Positions 1 to 10,891 of a DNA stretch of 64,000 bases are shown here, piece by piece. The notes below the pieces were generated by a model. It did no database searches, was not told where the DNA came from, and worked only from the letters and a program-made list of their open reading frames with translations. The translations under genes and the position numbers were made by a program. Each line of letters begins with the position of its first letter. Positions within the stretch are counted from its first letter, which is position 1. Source of the DNA: Sipunculus nudus (Eukaryota > Annelida > Sipuncula > Golfingiida > Sipunculidae). The stretch covers positions 51,308,079 to 51,372,078 of the forward strand of contig CM049309.1 in the NCBI GenBank assembly GCA_026874595.1, in the 5' to 3' direction.

Positions 1-204
1 TGGCAACTCAAATGTAGTAAGTCATCCATAATTTTATTGTTGTTGTTTTTTTTTTTATTGTTGACTCGATTCCACCAATCTGGGCCCACCCGTTGTTTAA
101 GATAATTTTCGTAACAATTTATATTTTCAATAATTTCCTTTAAAAAAAGCTTACTGTGGAAGTGACGGCCTCATACGGCGAATTTTCTATGTTTCGTAAC
201 TTTT

Positions 205-392
205 TAGACTCTTTACAATGTCTTCCTGCATGAGTAGCCATCTTTGTTTCAGTTGGTTATATTTTTTAATAATTTTACTTGATAACATCCAATCATCAAC
301 CGTCAATTGATGCTGTTTTGCTTGTGACCAGTGACCTTTACCACCATAAGTGGGGATGATATGTTGTAAAATGGAGATGATTTCTCATTTGT
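205..392 (-). repeat. Dispersed repeat, copy 1 (partner in transporter intron 1)
   Basis: Read on the minus strand, this stretch matches 11,145-11,325 on the plus strand at roughly 75-80% by eye. Shared blocks are TTTTACAACATATCA and AAAAAATATAACCA. A short reading frame (..KKYNQLKQR..) is visible in both copies, but this one carries a one-base shift. It may be a fragment of an old mobile element; the family is not recognised. Confidence 0.55.
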
Positions 393-519
393 AAATGTAA
401 CTAAGAAAATGTTCAATTTGTTTTCAAACCAAACTGTGGTAAATTTTTTGAAAGTTTTCATCTGTGCAATGTGAAAAGTGGTTGACCTAATTTGGACCTG
501 TAATGCAACCATCATTTCT

Positions 520-1970
520 TTCGTCTTGAATTTATATATTCCTTACACCTATTTACCACACACCTAATTCTTTAACACAACACTGGTAATATTCTTGATC
601 TTGTGACCCAGAATGTTGGCGGAGATGTGGGATCTCTAGATGATTTCTAATATTTGATCATAATCTTCTTGAGCCAAGTTGGTAGTAGGGAATGCAACTG
701 GTGAGTGGTCATTAGTGTTTTCACTCCATGAATATTGTTCGAAGATGCAAGTGGATCGAGTCATGAGGATTTTCGTATTTCCAGTTTTGTTTCTCAATTT
801 CAATCAGTTTATTTATACGTGGTATGTATATTCTTAAATATACAAAATTATGATAATGGCGCTCGCCCATGATAAGATTAATCATTACAAATTTCTTATG
901 AAAGGTTATATTAATCAAACCTTTATTCTCAAGTACTTGACCAAATGTAAAGACGATTTTGGACCTAATCGATCCCTTGTAACGATGCCAACATGGGCCG
1001 AATTCCTTGAATTTAGGAAACCACTAAGATTCTCTGCAGACGGTCTTCTCAGAAAACAAAGCTTACCAAGCGATATGAGTCAGCACTGATACTTCGTTAG
1101 GACATCCTTCTCCCCATACATGGCTTTGGCACAGTATTAATGGTAGTAGTACTACTTGAATCGACAGACCCTGGAGGCTAAAAATGTGTTAAAAAAAGGT
1201 CTCATAGAATTCAAAGTGATCCGGGAAGGGAAATGTCAGGAGTGTCCTTTGATCAAGTTACTAAGTGATATCACTTATCACTTTCTAAGAAAGTTGTATC
1301 AGCTTCCAGGGGACATAATTCATCAATTCATCATATAACAGATCACAAGTTGTAACCCGTATAGTGAAGCGGGGGGGGGGGGGGGGTTAATTGTCTTTTG
1401 ACTTCAAATCTTGATGAAAATATCCCCTTTGAAAAAGAGGTTCATGAGAGCATTGGGTATACATTTTTCCGAAGACAAATTAGATCTCGCCTTGTATATC
1501 TGAAACGTGCGCGAACTTTCTTTCACATATCTTTGCTCCTGTTTTAGCTATAATGACAACAATGGAACCACATCATTCATTTTGTGGTCAAGAAATATCA
1601 GGAAATAAGTCTTAGGATTAAGAAAACAATAGTTCTTAATTCAACATGAAATCGTAGGGGGATATGCAAATTTCAAAACATTTAAGTATCATAATGACAA
1701 TTTTCCACATTTTTGCCTTATAACTCTTTTTTTTCCTGTATGAATACTTATTCATTCATTGTCAGGCAGGGGAGGGTTTATATAGCAGGTGATGTTCCCG
1801 ATTGGTGCAATTCCCTAAAATCATCTTTATACAATATACATAGAGCATAAAGTCGCCGCATATTGAATAACATCTTTATATCACATAGAGAAATCACTGG
1901 TAAATTTTATTTACCCGTATTGGGTAAACTGAAAAAATTCCAATCGTATTGGAATTAAAGATACATTTAT
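520..1970. other. No gene recognised
   Basis: AT-rich sequence with only short frames that lack splice or homology support. A G homopolymer of about 16 bases lies near 1,371. I see no RNA gene or clear repeat boundary. Confidence 0.5.
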
Positions 1971-1976
1971 ATAATT

Positions 1977-2380
1977 TTGTTCAGATGTAAAAATATAAGT
2001 CAAATACAACATCCCTCTTCATTTACCTTACTCTCTGTCGCACTTACAAAGTCTTCCATGGTTGCTCAGAGAGCATTATGTGTGGCAGGTCCAACTTTGT
2101 GGAATTCATTTCCTTTGGAATTAAGAAAACGTGAGAACCTAATCACTTTTTTAAAAAAAGCTCAAGACAAACTTATATGTGTAATATTTTGATTGCCTTG
2201 ATTTAGCAGAATATGCACATTTTATGGATTTATGTAATATCTAAATCTTAGACTGTATCTATATTTAATGAATAATTTTATAGTAATTTTTTATGCAATT
2301 GCTTGCTTGAAATAGCCCTTAAGAACACAAAACTGGGTATTTTACGCTTTAAAAATAAACTTTATTATAATAATTATTAT
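1977..2380 (+). mobile_element. LINE remnant: C-terminal tail of a non-LTR retrotransposon ORF2
   Basis: The frame at 1,977-2,192 contains AGPTLWNSFPLELR followed by a lysine-rich end. This is the conserved C-terminal signature (A G x x L W N S L P x E L R) found after the reverse transcriptase in many CR1/jockey-like LINEs. Only about 70 residues remain. An AT-rich 3' segment with AATAAA-like and TTATTATAATAA sequence follows. The second LINE of this window has the comparable GPIHWNSLPVNL segment near 56,025. The piece is a dead 5'-truncated fragment. Confidence 0.65.
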
Positions 2381-2399
2381 TAAAGAATCAACCAGTGAA

Positions 2400-5300
2400 A
2401 GGTTGCCATGATGATGCCATAATGATGACATATATAGAGGCAGACCAATTATATTTAATTAAGTTTGCTCGTTTTACCCCAACATTTAATAGCAAGAAGG
2501 AAGTTATTGTTTTCGTAATTTTGAAACGTATATTTCATTGGATTCCTTGACCACATTAATGTCTGTTTTAACACTAATTTTGCCACTAAAGCTGTAACAG
2601 AAGCTAGGATATGCAGTAAGGCGTTCTTTCGGCGGCCATTTTGATATATTGCGTATATTTCAGATACAAAGCGAGACCTAAATGGTGTCTTGGGATAAAT
2701 TGATTCCTATGACCTGAAGGTTTTTCCTTCCTAAGACGACCATTGCATTATGGCTTATAGTAAACAGTATATGTTTTGCACCTAACCCACTAACTACACC
2801 AGGGCAACAGTGTGAACCTCCGAGGTCTTATTTATCTGTTGTGGGTAAGTTAAAGGCTTTACAACTAAGCAAAGATATGTCTGAAAATAAATTTATTGTT
2901 TCCGCTATTATTTCAATAATAAAGCAGGTGCAACAGAAAACCTCAGTGATATCACGCATTTTTCCGGTGAAAATAACAGGCACGGACATCATATTATAAT
3001 ACATGCACCTACACTTTGAACTCGCATGCAAGATCACCAACAGCAAACGTGAGGTTGTATATCAATTGAGAAGAATTATCCAAATGAAAGTATAAACGCC
3101 ATTGTATAGTGAAGTGGCATTTTTCTGAAGGGCACCATACATTTACAGCTTGCGGAAATAAAGAGATCGCCAAGATAACAAGACCTCCTGAAATCTGTGA
3201 CAGCTCCTGACTACTGTACAGGTAAACACTCAATCTCCTGATAAATTTGCGCCTTTAAACAACGAAAAACTTATAAATGCTTTAGCTGAACACATATATG
3301 GATGATGTTTGTAATATAAGTGCATCTAAACGAGAATCATTTATTTGTTGAAGATAATAAATGTTCTACTTAAAGAGGCTCCATCTAGGGCTTTGCACTC
3401 GCGACATGAATACAGCCTTGTGTGCTGCATTCACGACACATGAAAGTTCCATGGGGACATCATATCTGCCTGTCCTAATGGTATGAAAGTTGTTAACCAG
3501 CCGAATAATGCCTATAGTGTCCTACATGGCTTGTTGTTAAGCACATATTCACCCGGTTTGAAAACGACATAATAGCGTTCAAAATGGCGAAGTTTATGCC
3601 GAAAATCCTGTCGTACACCCGGTTCCGTATTAAGCATACAAGCTGCAAAGTCACGACTAAAATGTCAGATACATGGTTTTTCTAGCGGAGTTAAATAAAA
3701 GTAGACACCTTTCACTGTTATGTTCAATTTTCACTACAAGTCGAGAATGATCTTTTATGTCATTTTCGAGCAGCGATATTCTAATCTTTTATCGGTTTTA
3801 ACGTGTGAATATATACATGAACTTGCACCTCCGCACTTATTTGATTAATGGACCGAGGCGAATATGCTGTCCATAATCAAAGCAACGGAACAACTGTAAT
3901 TTACCAAGATGATGCGATGAATAATTAAAGCGGCTTTTTCTTATGCTAGCAGTGGAGTTTGTAATAAATATTCCGCTACTTGTAATGCTTAAAAACTATC
4001 GCGTTCTTACTTCTGAATCATTTTGCCTTTATTTTTTAATAATATATAGAGTTAACGGTCTTTTTTATTCCTAATGCTATTGTTTGCATCATTCTTGGAT
4101 TACCTTCCACTGTAAGTTCACCGACACAACCGGGCGATTTAAATCGTCTTAATAAACAAGGATTTATCCTCTTAGTTTAAACATCCTAGACGGTTTCAAT
4201 GTATCCATTTACCAACATTAATTTCATTTGAATTTTCATGTTACTCATAATACTGTATTTTTCTCAACAATAGGAATCCGTAGTAGCTTTCTGGTCCGTG
4301 CCACCCCGCACAATATTAAAATAATAAATACAGTTACCGCTCATTGCAACAACCAATGTTTATTTCATCCACACACAAATATCAGGCTTTTTATTAAGCA
4401 GAAAGACCAAATGAAGCAACTCATTTCATAATAATCTAGAAAATTGCTAGTTACAACATAATAGTTCCTTTTCTCTCATTTTCGCGAAAAAAGCCTTTAA
4501 CTGACATGATGTTTTAAATTTTGTAGAAGGATTGATTTAGAATTTTTTGGGACTAATATGGTGAAACTCTTGTGCATATTAGTACATGTCTTTTGTTCTA
4601 ACTCGGTCTTCTGTTTGTTGATTTGTTTTATATTCTCTGCATTATTTTTATTTTCTGCATATTTAGTTTTTTCATGTACGAATAATGCATCTAATAGGTT
4701 CATAATTTTAATTCACAAAATTAATTTACACTTTATTTTTAGGCAAAAAGCCTATTGTACCATGAAGCAACATAGATTCAGAGACAACATATTGTTAACC
4801 ATTCAGAATTAAATACATAACCCCAGCTGTTGTAAATAGCACATGCCCCCCCCCCCCCCCCCCCCCCCCCATTCTCACCCCCCTTGTTTAAAGCAGCAGT
4901 TAAATAAGAGGAATTATGAAATAGAGGTCTTCTATCGGCGAGGATACCTCATCTTATGGCCTTAAAAATTGGGTCTAGGTATATAACAAATGGCAGGAGG
5001 GTGAAGTATGTCATTTTTTACTACAACTATTTTTCTCACTAAAGATCTGTTTTGTAAACTCTGTCGTAAGTCTGCTCTCTGCTGTGAGTCCTCCATAACG
5101 GTTTTTTTTCACTCACCTGCACAAAGTTACGCTGTTGAAGATATATGGGAGAGGTGGTGTCATCTCTTTGACAATTAGCCATAATATTTTCTTTTTGTTT
5201 GCATTTGTTACCGCTCTAGGGAGAAAATGTAAGCATATGGTCTAAAATTCAGTTTAGAAATTCATTCACTGTGGTTATAAATACTAAAAATATGATGATT

Positions 5301-6170
5301 TTTTTTTAATAAAAAGTTAAAAGCGTAAGACTGTCATGTTTTAAAACATACGTTTTTTATAAATGACAAATGTACTAAATAATGATACATAACGATATTT
5401 GAATGGTTCAGAAATAATTTTCAGATCAGTGACCAATACATTAAAACCTTTTCAGCAACTCGTTGCTCAAGAATAGTCTATTAGGGACAACTAAGTAGAG
5501 ATCTTTGAATATATGTTGTATGAAACATTACTTTTTTGTATCCTTCACCATGAAATGCTTTAAACCCCTAGTGTGACTAATTAATTGCATGCATGATATT
5601 TCGACGGAACATGATGAAAACTGTATAAATTCTTGTATTAACATTATATGTCCGCATTTAAACCAGCAAAATAAAATAATACATAAATTCACACAATTAT
5701 TTACAAAAAATAATGTCATTTTAGCGAAGATAATAGAGCGTTGCACCCTGCATAGGTAATTACATGATTACCTGAGAAAACTGTACAAACAATCCATAAG
5801 CTGCTGATCACGTCTCCCTAGTGTGTTATTGTTGTGTGGAGGTCGTCGACGTTGAAAGTTATTTCGCTGCCATATCCCTTTGTTGTGACCACAGTCGCTT
5901 GAATTGCTATTAGTGTAGATTTCGTGACAAATAAAAAGACAAATAAAATGGCCATGTGCCACAATGATACATGATCACGTGAATTTAAAATATATTCTGG
6001 TCATGTAAATAATGTTTAGTATTTTTCTTTTGATTTTATGCACTCATATCTAATTCTTTAACTAAGTATGTGCGTCTGCAGGATTCCGTTTCGATTTGTG
6101 ACTACATGACAGGGCGGTAGCACTCGTTTCCATATATATGTATCCTCGTACATATATATGTACATATATT
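2400..6170. other. Intergenic, no supported gene
   Basis: AT-rich DNA without an assembled gene. It holds a C homopolymer of about 27 bases near 4,845 and scattered short frames. A possible orphan exon on the minus strand at 3,012-3,205 is listed separately. Confidence 0.45.
3012..3205 (-). other. Possible orphan exon or gene relic with one hydrophobic segment
   Basis: On the minus strand, an acceptor-like TTTCAG is followed by a frame beginning GGLVILAISLFPQAV, which could span a membrane. It is followed by WCPSEKC and several N-glycosylation-like sequons (NSS, NLT), then a TAG overlapping a GTGCAT donor-like site. No flanking exons could be joined in phase. It could be chance, a pseudogene or a single exon of a gene mostly outside the window. 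Confidence 0.15.
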
Positions 6171-6179
6171 TTTATCCTG

Positions 6180-6420
6180 GTGTCACCCAGGTCCGGTGTT
6201 TACGGGACCTGCGGGACCTGGTTTGAATCATATTATTTGCTGGGTCATAACAGCGAGGACCCCCCCCCCCCCAACACGCACTCGTCGGCTGTCGGGCACA
6301 GCCTTCCCATTGAGCCTGCAGAGCGCTCACCCTGGATGGGGGCAGACCGTTAAAATCTCTCCGCCTATATTTGAACTCACGACCTCCCGGCTTTGAGTCC
6401 TGTGCTCTACCCCCGAGCCT
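6180..6420 (-). mobile_element. tRNA-derived SINE
   Basis: On the minus strand the head (6,420 to about 6,361) reads GGCTCGGGGGTAGAGCA, an A-box-like sequence. About 30 bases later comes GTGAGTTCAAATA, a B-box-like sequence, as in a Pol III tRNA promoter. A body continues leftward to about 6,180. Frames inside (6,138-6,396) are not coding. It lies about 170 bp outside the left terminal repeat of the large element. Confidence 0.6.
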
Positions 6421-6587
6421 AAGAAGCAGGTTAAATTAAGTATTTAAAGACTCGTTCTATGGGTGTAATGCTTCGCTTCCACCAAATTTCACCAAATTCA
6501 TCTCAACACTTTCTGCAACAAGTTGTTAACAGGAACAAAAACAGACACAGGGAAAATATTATACCGCACCACCTAGCGGTGAAAAAA

Positions 6588-7015
6588 GTTATAAATGTTG
6601 TTCAGGTAATCGTGCAAAATCACGGACCCATCTTACATGGTCTCACAAAAAAGTGTGACCACATTTCAATGAAAAAAAACTGTTTCATGTAAAAGTTGAA
6701 GATCCGGCGCATCTAATGATACAATATTTTTGTATGTTTGATATAAATATATTTTGCTACAAACTGTCGAAAAAGGGTAGTTTGCTGAAAATACCCAAAA
6801 TGACGTCGTGTCAAAGATGTTCTCAGCCGACGTCATAAACCCACAGTACTGTACATGCATACCATGTTAAACAAAAGGATGATGTCTAACAAAAATTACA
6901 GTCAATATATCTTTTTATGCATAGATAGAGAGACAATTTTACCTCTAAATATCCATATTTCCCAAGATTTAATAAAAGTTGACGACGTCGTGCCGCCAAA
7001 GACATAAACATGCAA
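6588..7015 (+). repeat. Left terminal inverted repeat
   Basis: Matches the reverse complement of 10,262-10,694. Shared blocks in order include GGTAATCGTGCAAAA, GATCCGGCGCATCTAATGAT, CTACAAACTGTCGAAAAAGG, CCCAAAATGACGTCGTGTCA, ACCATGTTAAACA and TTACAGTCAATATAT. Identity falls inward, ending near a GACGACG..TGCCGCC block. It also carries a GTGTGACCACAT motif like those of the core array. Confidence 0.85.
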
Positions 7016-7304
7016 CTGTCGTCTGTGAATGTATTCGACTGATCACGTTAACTCTTGCTCTATTCAGCTTTGTCTCTATGTACGTTTTATATGTCAAATA
7101 AATATAAATTGTGTAATAAACAGTCATTTTTGTGGACAGAGTATACATAAGACTACATTTTAGACATGTCATTTATCTTATTTATTTTTTTTTGTCCTGT
7201 TAGACTACTTTATGTAAGGACAATCAGATGGGAACATCCCCTCCCCATGATAAACAGACCGGTAGCCCTTAAAATCGACCCGAACGCGGGAGAAACACGG
7301 GACC

Positions 7305-7695
7305 ATGTTGGGCATAACATCCATATGTGACCACATTTTATAATATTCTATATATAATACAAACTTATATGGCTGGTCAAATAAAATGTGGTCACACCTC
7401 ATTTTTGTCAATATTTATTGGTAATAAATGTGGTCACGCCATATGTGACCATATTTTATAATATTATATATGTAATACTAACATATATGGCTGTTCAAAT
7501 AAAATGTGGTCACATCTTATTTTTGTCAATATTTATTGTAATAAATGTGGTCACACCATATGTGACCACATTCTAAAATATATATTTATTACAAACTTAT
7601 ATGGCTTGTCAAATAAAATGTGGTCACACCTTATTTTTGTTAATATTTATTGTAAAAAATGTGGTCACACCATGTGACCACATTTTATAATATAT

Positions 7696-7734
<39 letters not shown>

Positions 7735-8066
7735 CAAACTTATATGGCTGGTCAAATAAAATGTGGTCACACCTTATTTTTGTTAATATTTATTGGTAAA
7801 AAATGTGTTCACACCTTATGTGACCACATTTTAAAATATTCTATATATAATACAAACTTATTAGGCTGGTCAAATAAAATGTGGTCACACCTTATTTTTG
7901 TCGATATTTATTGTATAAAAAATGTGGTCACACCATATGTGACCACATTTTATAATATTATATATTTATTACAAACTTATATGGCTTGTCAAATGAAATG
8001 TGGTCACACCTTTTTTTTAATATTTATTGTAAAAAATGTGGTCACACCATGTGACCACACTTTATA

Positions 8067-8125
<59 letters not shown>

Positions 8126-8577
8126 CAAACTTATATGGCCGGTCAAAATGTGGTCACACCTTATTTTTGTCAATATTCTTTGGTGAAAAATGTAGTCACA
8201 CCATATGTGACCACATTTTATAATATTCTATATATAATACAAACTTATATGGCTGGTCAAATAAAATGTGGTCACACCTTATTTTTGTTAATATTTATTG
8301 GTAATAAATGTGGTCACGCCATATGTGACCATATTTTATAATATTATATATATAATACAAACATATATGGCAGTTCAGTTCAAATAAAATGCGGTCACAC
8401 CTTATTTTTGTCAATATTTATTGTATAAAAAATGTGGTCACACCATATGTGACCACATTTTATAATATTATATATTTATTACAAACTTATATGGCTTGTC
8501 AAATGAAATGTGGTCACACCTTTTTTTTTAATATTTATTGTAAAAAATGTGGTCACACCATGTGACCACATTTTATA

Positions 8578-8632
<55 letters not shown>

Positions 8633-9554
8633 CAAACTTATATGGCCGGTCAAAATGTGGTCACACCTTGTTTTTGTCAATATTCTTTGGTGAAAAATGT
8701 AGTCACACCATATGTGACCATATTTTATAATATTCTATATATAATACAAACTTATATGGCTGGTCAAATAAAATGTGGTCACACCTTATTTTTGTTAATA
8801 TTTATTGGTAATAAATGTGGTCACCCCATATGTGACCATACTTTATATTATATATATAATACAAACATATATGGCAGTTCAGTTCAAATAAAATGTGGTC
8901 ACACCTTTTTTTTGTCAATATTTATTGTAAAAATGTGGTCACACATGGTGTGACCACATTCTAAAAATTATATATTTATTACAAACTTATATGGCTTGTC
9001 AAATAAAATGTGGTCACACCTAATTTTTGTTAATATTTATTGTAAAAAATGTGGTCACACCATGTGACCACATTTTATAATATATTAAATATATACATAT
9101 ATAATACAGACTTATATGGCTGGTCAAATAAAATGTGGTCACACCTTATTTTTGTTAATATTTATTGGTAAAAAATGTGGTCACACCTTATGTGACCACA
9201 TTTTATAATATTCTATATATAATACAAACTTATATTGCTGGTCAAATAAAATGTGGTCACACCTAATTTTTGTCAATATTTATTGTGAAAAATGTGGTCA
9301 CACCATATGTGACAACAATTTATAATATTATATATATAATACAAACTTATTAGGCTGGTCAAATAAAATGTGGTCACACCTTATTTGTGTCAATATTCTT
9401 TGGTGAAAAATGTGGCCACACCATATGTGACCACATTTTATAATATTCTATATATAATACAAACTTATATGGCTGGTAAAGTAAAATGTGGTCACAACTT
9501 ATTTTTGGCAAAATTTATTTTTAAAAATGTGGTCACACCATATGTGACCACATT

Positions 9555-9644
<90 letters not shown>

Positions 9645-9960
9645 CAAACTTATATGGCTGGTCAAAGTTTGTCACACCTTATTTTTGTCAATATTCATGG
9701 GTTAAAAATGTGGTCACACCATATGTGACCACATTTTATAATATTCTATATATAATACAAACTTATAAAGCTGGTCAAATAAAATGTGGTCACAACTTAT
9801 TTATGGCAAAATTTATTTTAAAAAAATGTGGTCATACCATATGTGAGCAGATTTTATAATATTATTTATATTATACAAACTTATATGGCTGGTCAAATAA
9901 AAGGTGGTCACACTTAATTTTTTATTGGTAAAAAATATGGTCTCTTGGTTTAAAAAAAAT
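7305..9960 (+). repeat. Tandem array, about 21 units of ~114-123 bp
   Basis: Units are marked by GGCTGGTCAAATAAAATG or close variants at about 7370, 7488, 7602, 7745, 7864, 7983, 8137, 8251, 8370, 8493, 8644, 8758, 8872, 8992, 9116, 9235, 9353, 9471, 9655, 9770 and 9888. Each unit carries TGTGGTCACACCT once, then TGTGGTCACA and TGTGACCACA as an inverted pair around a short spacer. Five (TA)n tracts (near 7,699-7,731, 8,073-8,122, 8,584-8,629, 9,559-9,606 and 9,609-9,640) expand the units that hold them. Short frames across the array are translations of the repeat, not genes. Confidence 0.95.
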
Positions 9961-10261
9961 TCAGGATTAAATTTAGAAAAAAATAAGGGATTTGATGATG
10001 TAAGAATATATTTAAATGTGGTCACACCACCTTTTTTTACTATTTCTAACTACTGTATGTGGTCACACAATTTATAAAAAAGAGATCACACCTTAATAAT
10101 GTCATTAATTATAACTAATAAATGTTGTCACACTTTATAATTATTTTATTAAAAATAAGGATATTATTATGTTAGTATAACAAAATATGTTGTAACATAA
10201 TGCGGACAAATATGTTTCTCCCGTGTCTCTCTTGATTTTAAGTGCATGACTTGTCACGTGA

Positions 10262-10694
10262 CACTCGACATTTGTTTACGTCCTGGCGGCAGGGCGTCGT
10301 CACCTTGAACGTATCTCAAGTGAAATGTGGATAAAAAGAGGTAAAAAAAATATAAACATATATGGGTAATATTATATATTGACTGTAAATTTTATAAGAC
10401 ATCATCTAAATGTTTAACATGGTATATATGTATATTACTGTGGATTCATGACGTCGGCTCAAAACGTCTTTGACACGACGTCATTTTGGGTATTTTCGGC
10501 AAACTACCCTTTTTCGACAGTTTGTAGCAAAATAAATATATAAATAACATACAAAAATATGATATCATTAGATGCGCCGGATCGTCAACTTTATTAAGCA
10601 AAAAAAATTTTAGTGATATGTGGTCACACTTATTTGCGAGAGAGAGAAATATGGGTCCGTTATTTTGCACGATTACCGTTGATAAAATGTTATA
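10262..10694 (-). repeat. Right terminal inverted repeat
   Basis: Inverted partner of 6,588-7,015. It contains a TGTGGTCACACT motif near 10,620, and its outer edge is about 70 bp from the ATG of the SLC5 transporter. Any transcript starting upstream of the ATG is likely to begin in or just beside this repeat. Confidence 0.85.
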
Positions 10695-10761
10695 AAGATT
10701 AAAGGTGGAACAAGCATGTCAATGATTTGCTGACACTGTTTATCTTTGACAGTTGAGGAAA
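10695..10761 (+). promoter_or_regulatory. Transporter 5' leader and start context
   Basis: Short unique interval between the transposon end and the start codon. An in-frame TGA at 10,747-10,749 precedes the ATG, so 10,762 is the first usable start in this frame. The context is AAAATGG, with A at -3 and G at +4, a strong initiation context. No TATA box can be assigned, and the transcription start is probably inside the adjacent repeat or on an unseen upstream exon. Confidence 0.4.
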
Positions 10762-10891
10762 ATGGCGGACTCAGGGTTACACCCAGCTGACTATGTGGTG
10801 TTCGCTCTGTCCTTGCTTGTTGCCATGGGAATCGGGCTGTACCATGCTTTCACAGGAGGACGTCAGCGCAGTACGAGCGAGTACCTCACCG
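10762..10891 (+). CDS. Transporter exon 1
   Basis: Encodes residues 1-43 plus one base: the start, TM1 (DYVVFALSLLVAMGIGLY) and the conserved HAFTGGRQRSTSEYL loop. The donor is G|GTCAGT and the phase at the end is 1. Confidence 0.92.

Larger units (their letters stand above)
6588..10694. mobile_element. Large non-autonomous element: long terminal inverted repeats around a ~118-bp tandem array
   Basis: Sequence 6,588-7,015 recurs inverted at 10,262-10,694. The core is a tandem array of about 21 units interrupted by (TA)n tracts. No transposase frame is present. The architecture (long TIRs, tandem-repeat interior) recalls foldback or Galileo-type DNA transposons; Helitron-like elements with tandem cores usually lack long TIRs. 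No clear target-site duplication was found, so the tips are uncertain by some tens of bases. The right end lies about 70 bp upstream of the transporter start codon, so it likely contributes to that gene's promoter or 5' UTR. An inverted segmental duplication is the alternative. Confidence 0.75.

Noticed and set aside
850-1338. Two plus-strand frames of 79 and 60 codons
   Set aside because: No domain, no consistent splice sites linking them, and lengths typical of chance in this composition.
7388-9642. Series of open frames with repeated KCGHT..LFL..IF and VVTPYVTTFYNI peptides
   Set aside because: They are translations of the ~118-bp tandem unit and its (TA)n tracts, in several frames, with no independent coding signal.
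7305-9960. Tandem array as a CRISPR array
   Set aside because: Units are similar along their whole length with no unique spacers, and the gene structures show a eukaryotic genome.
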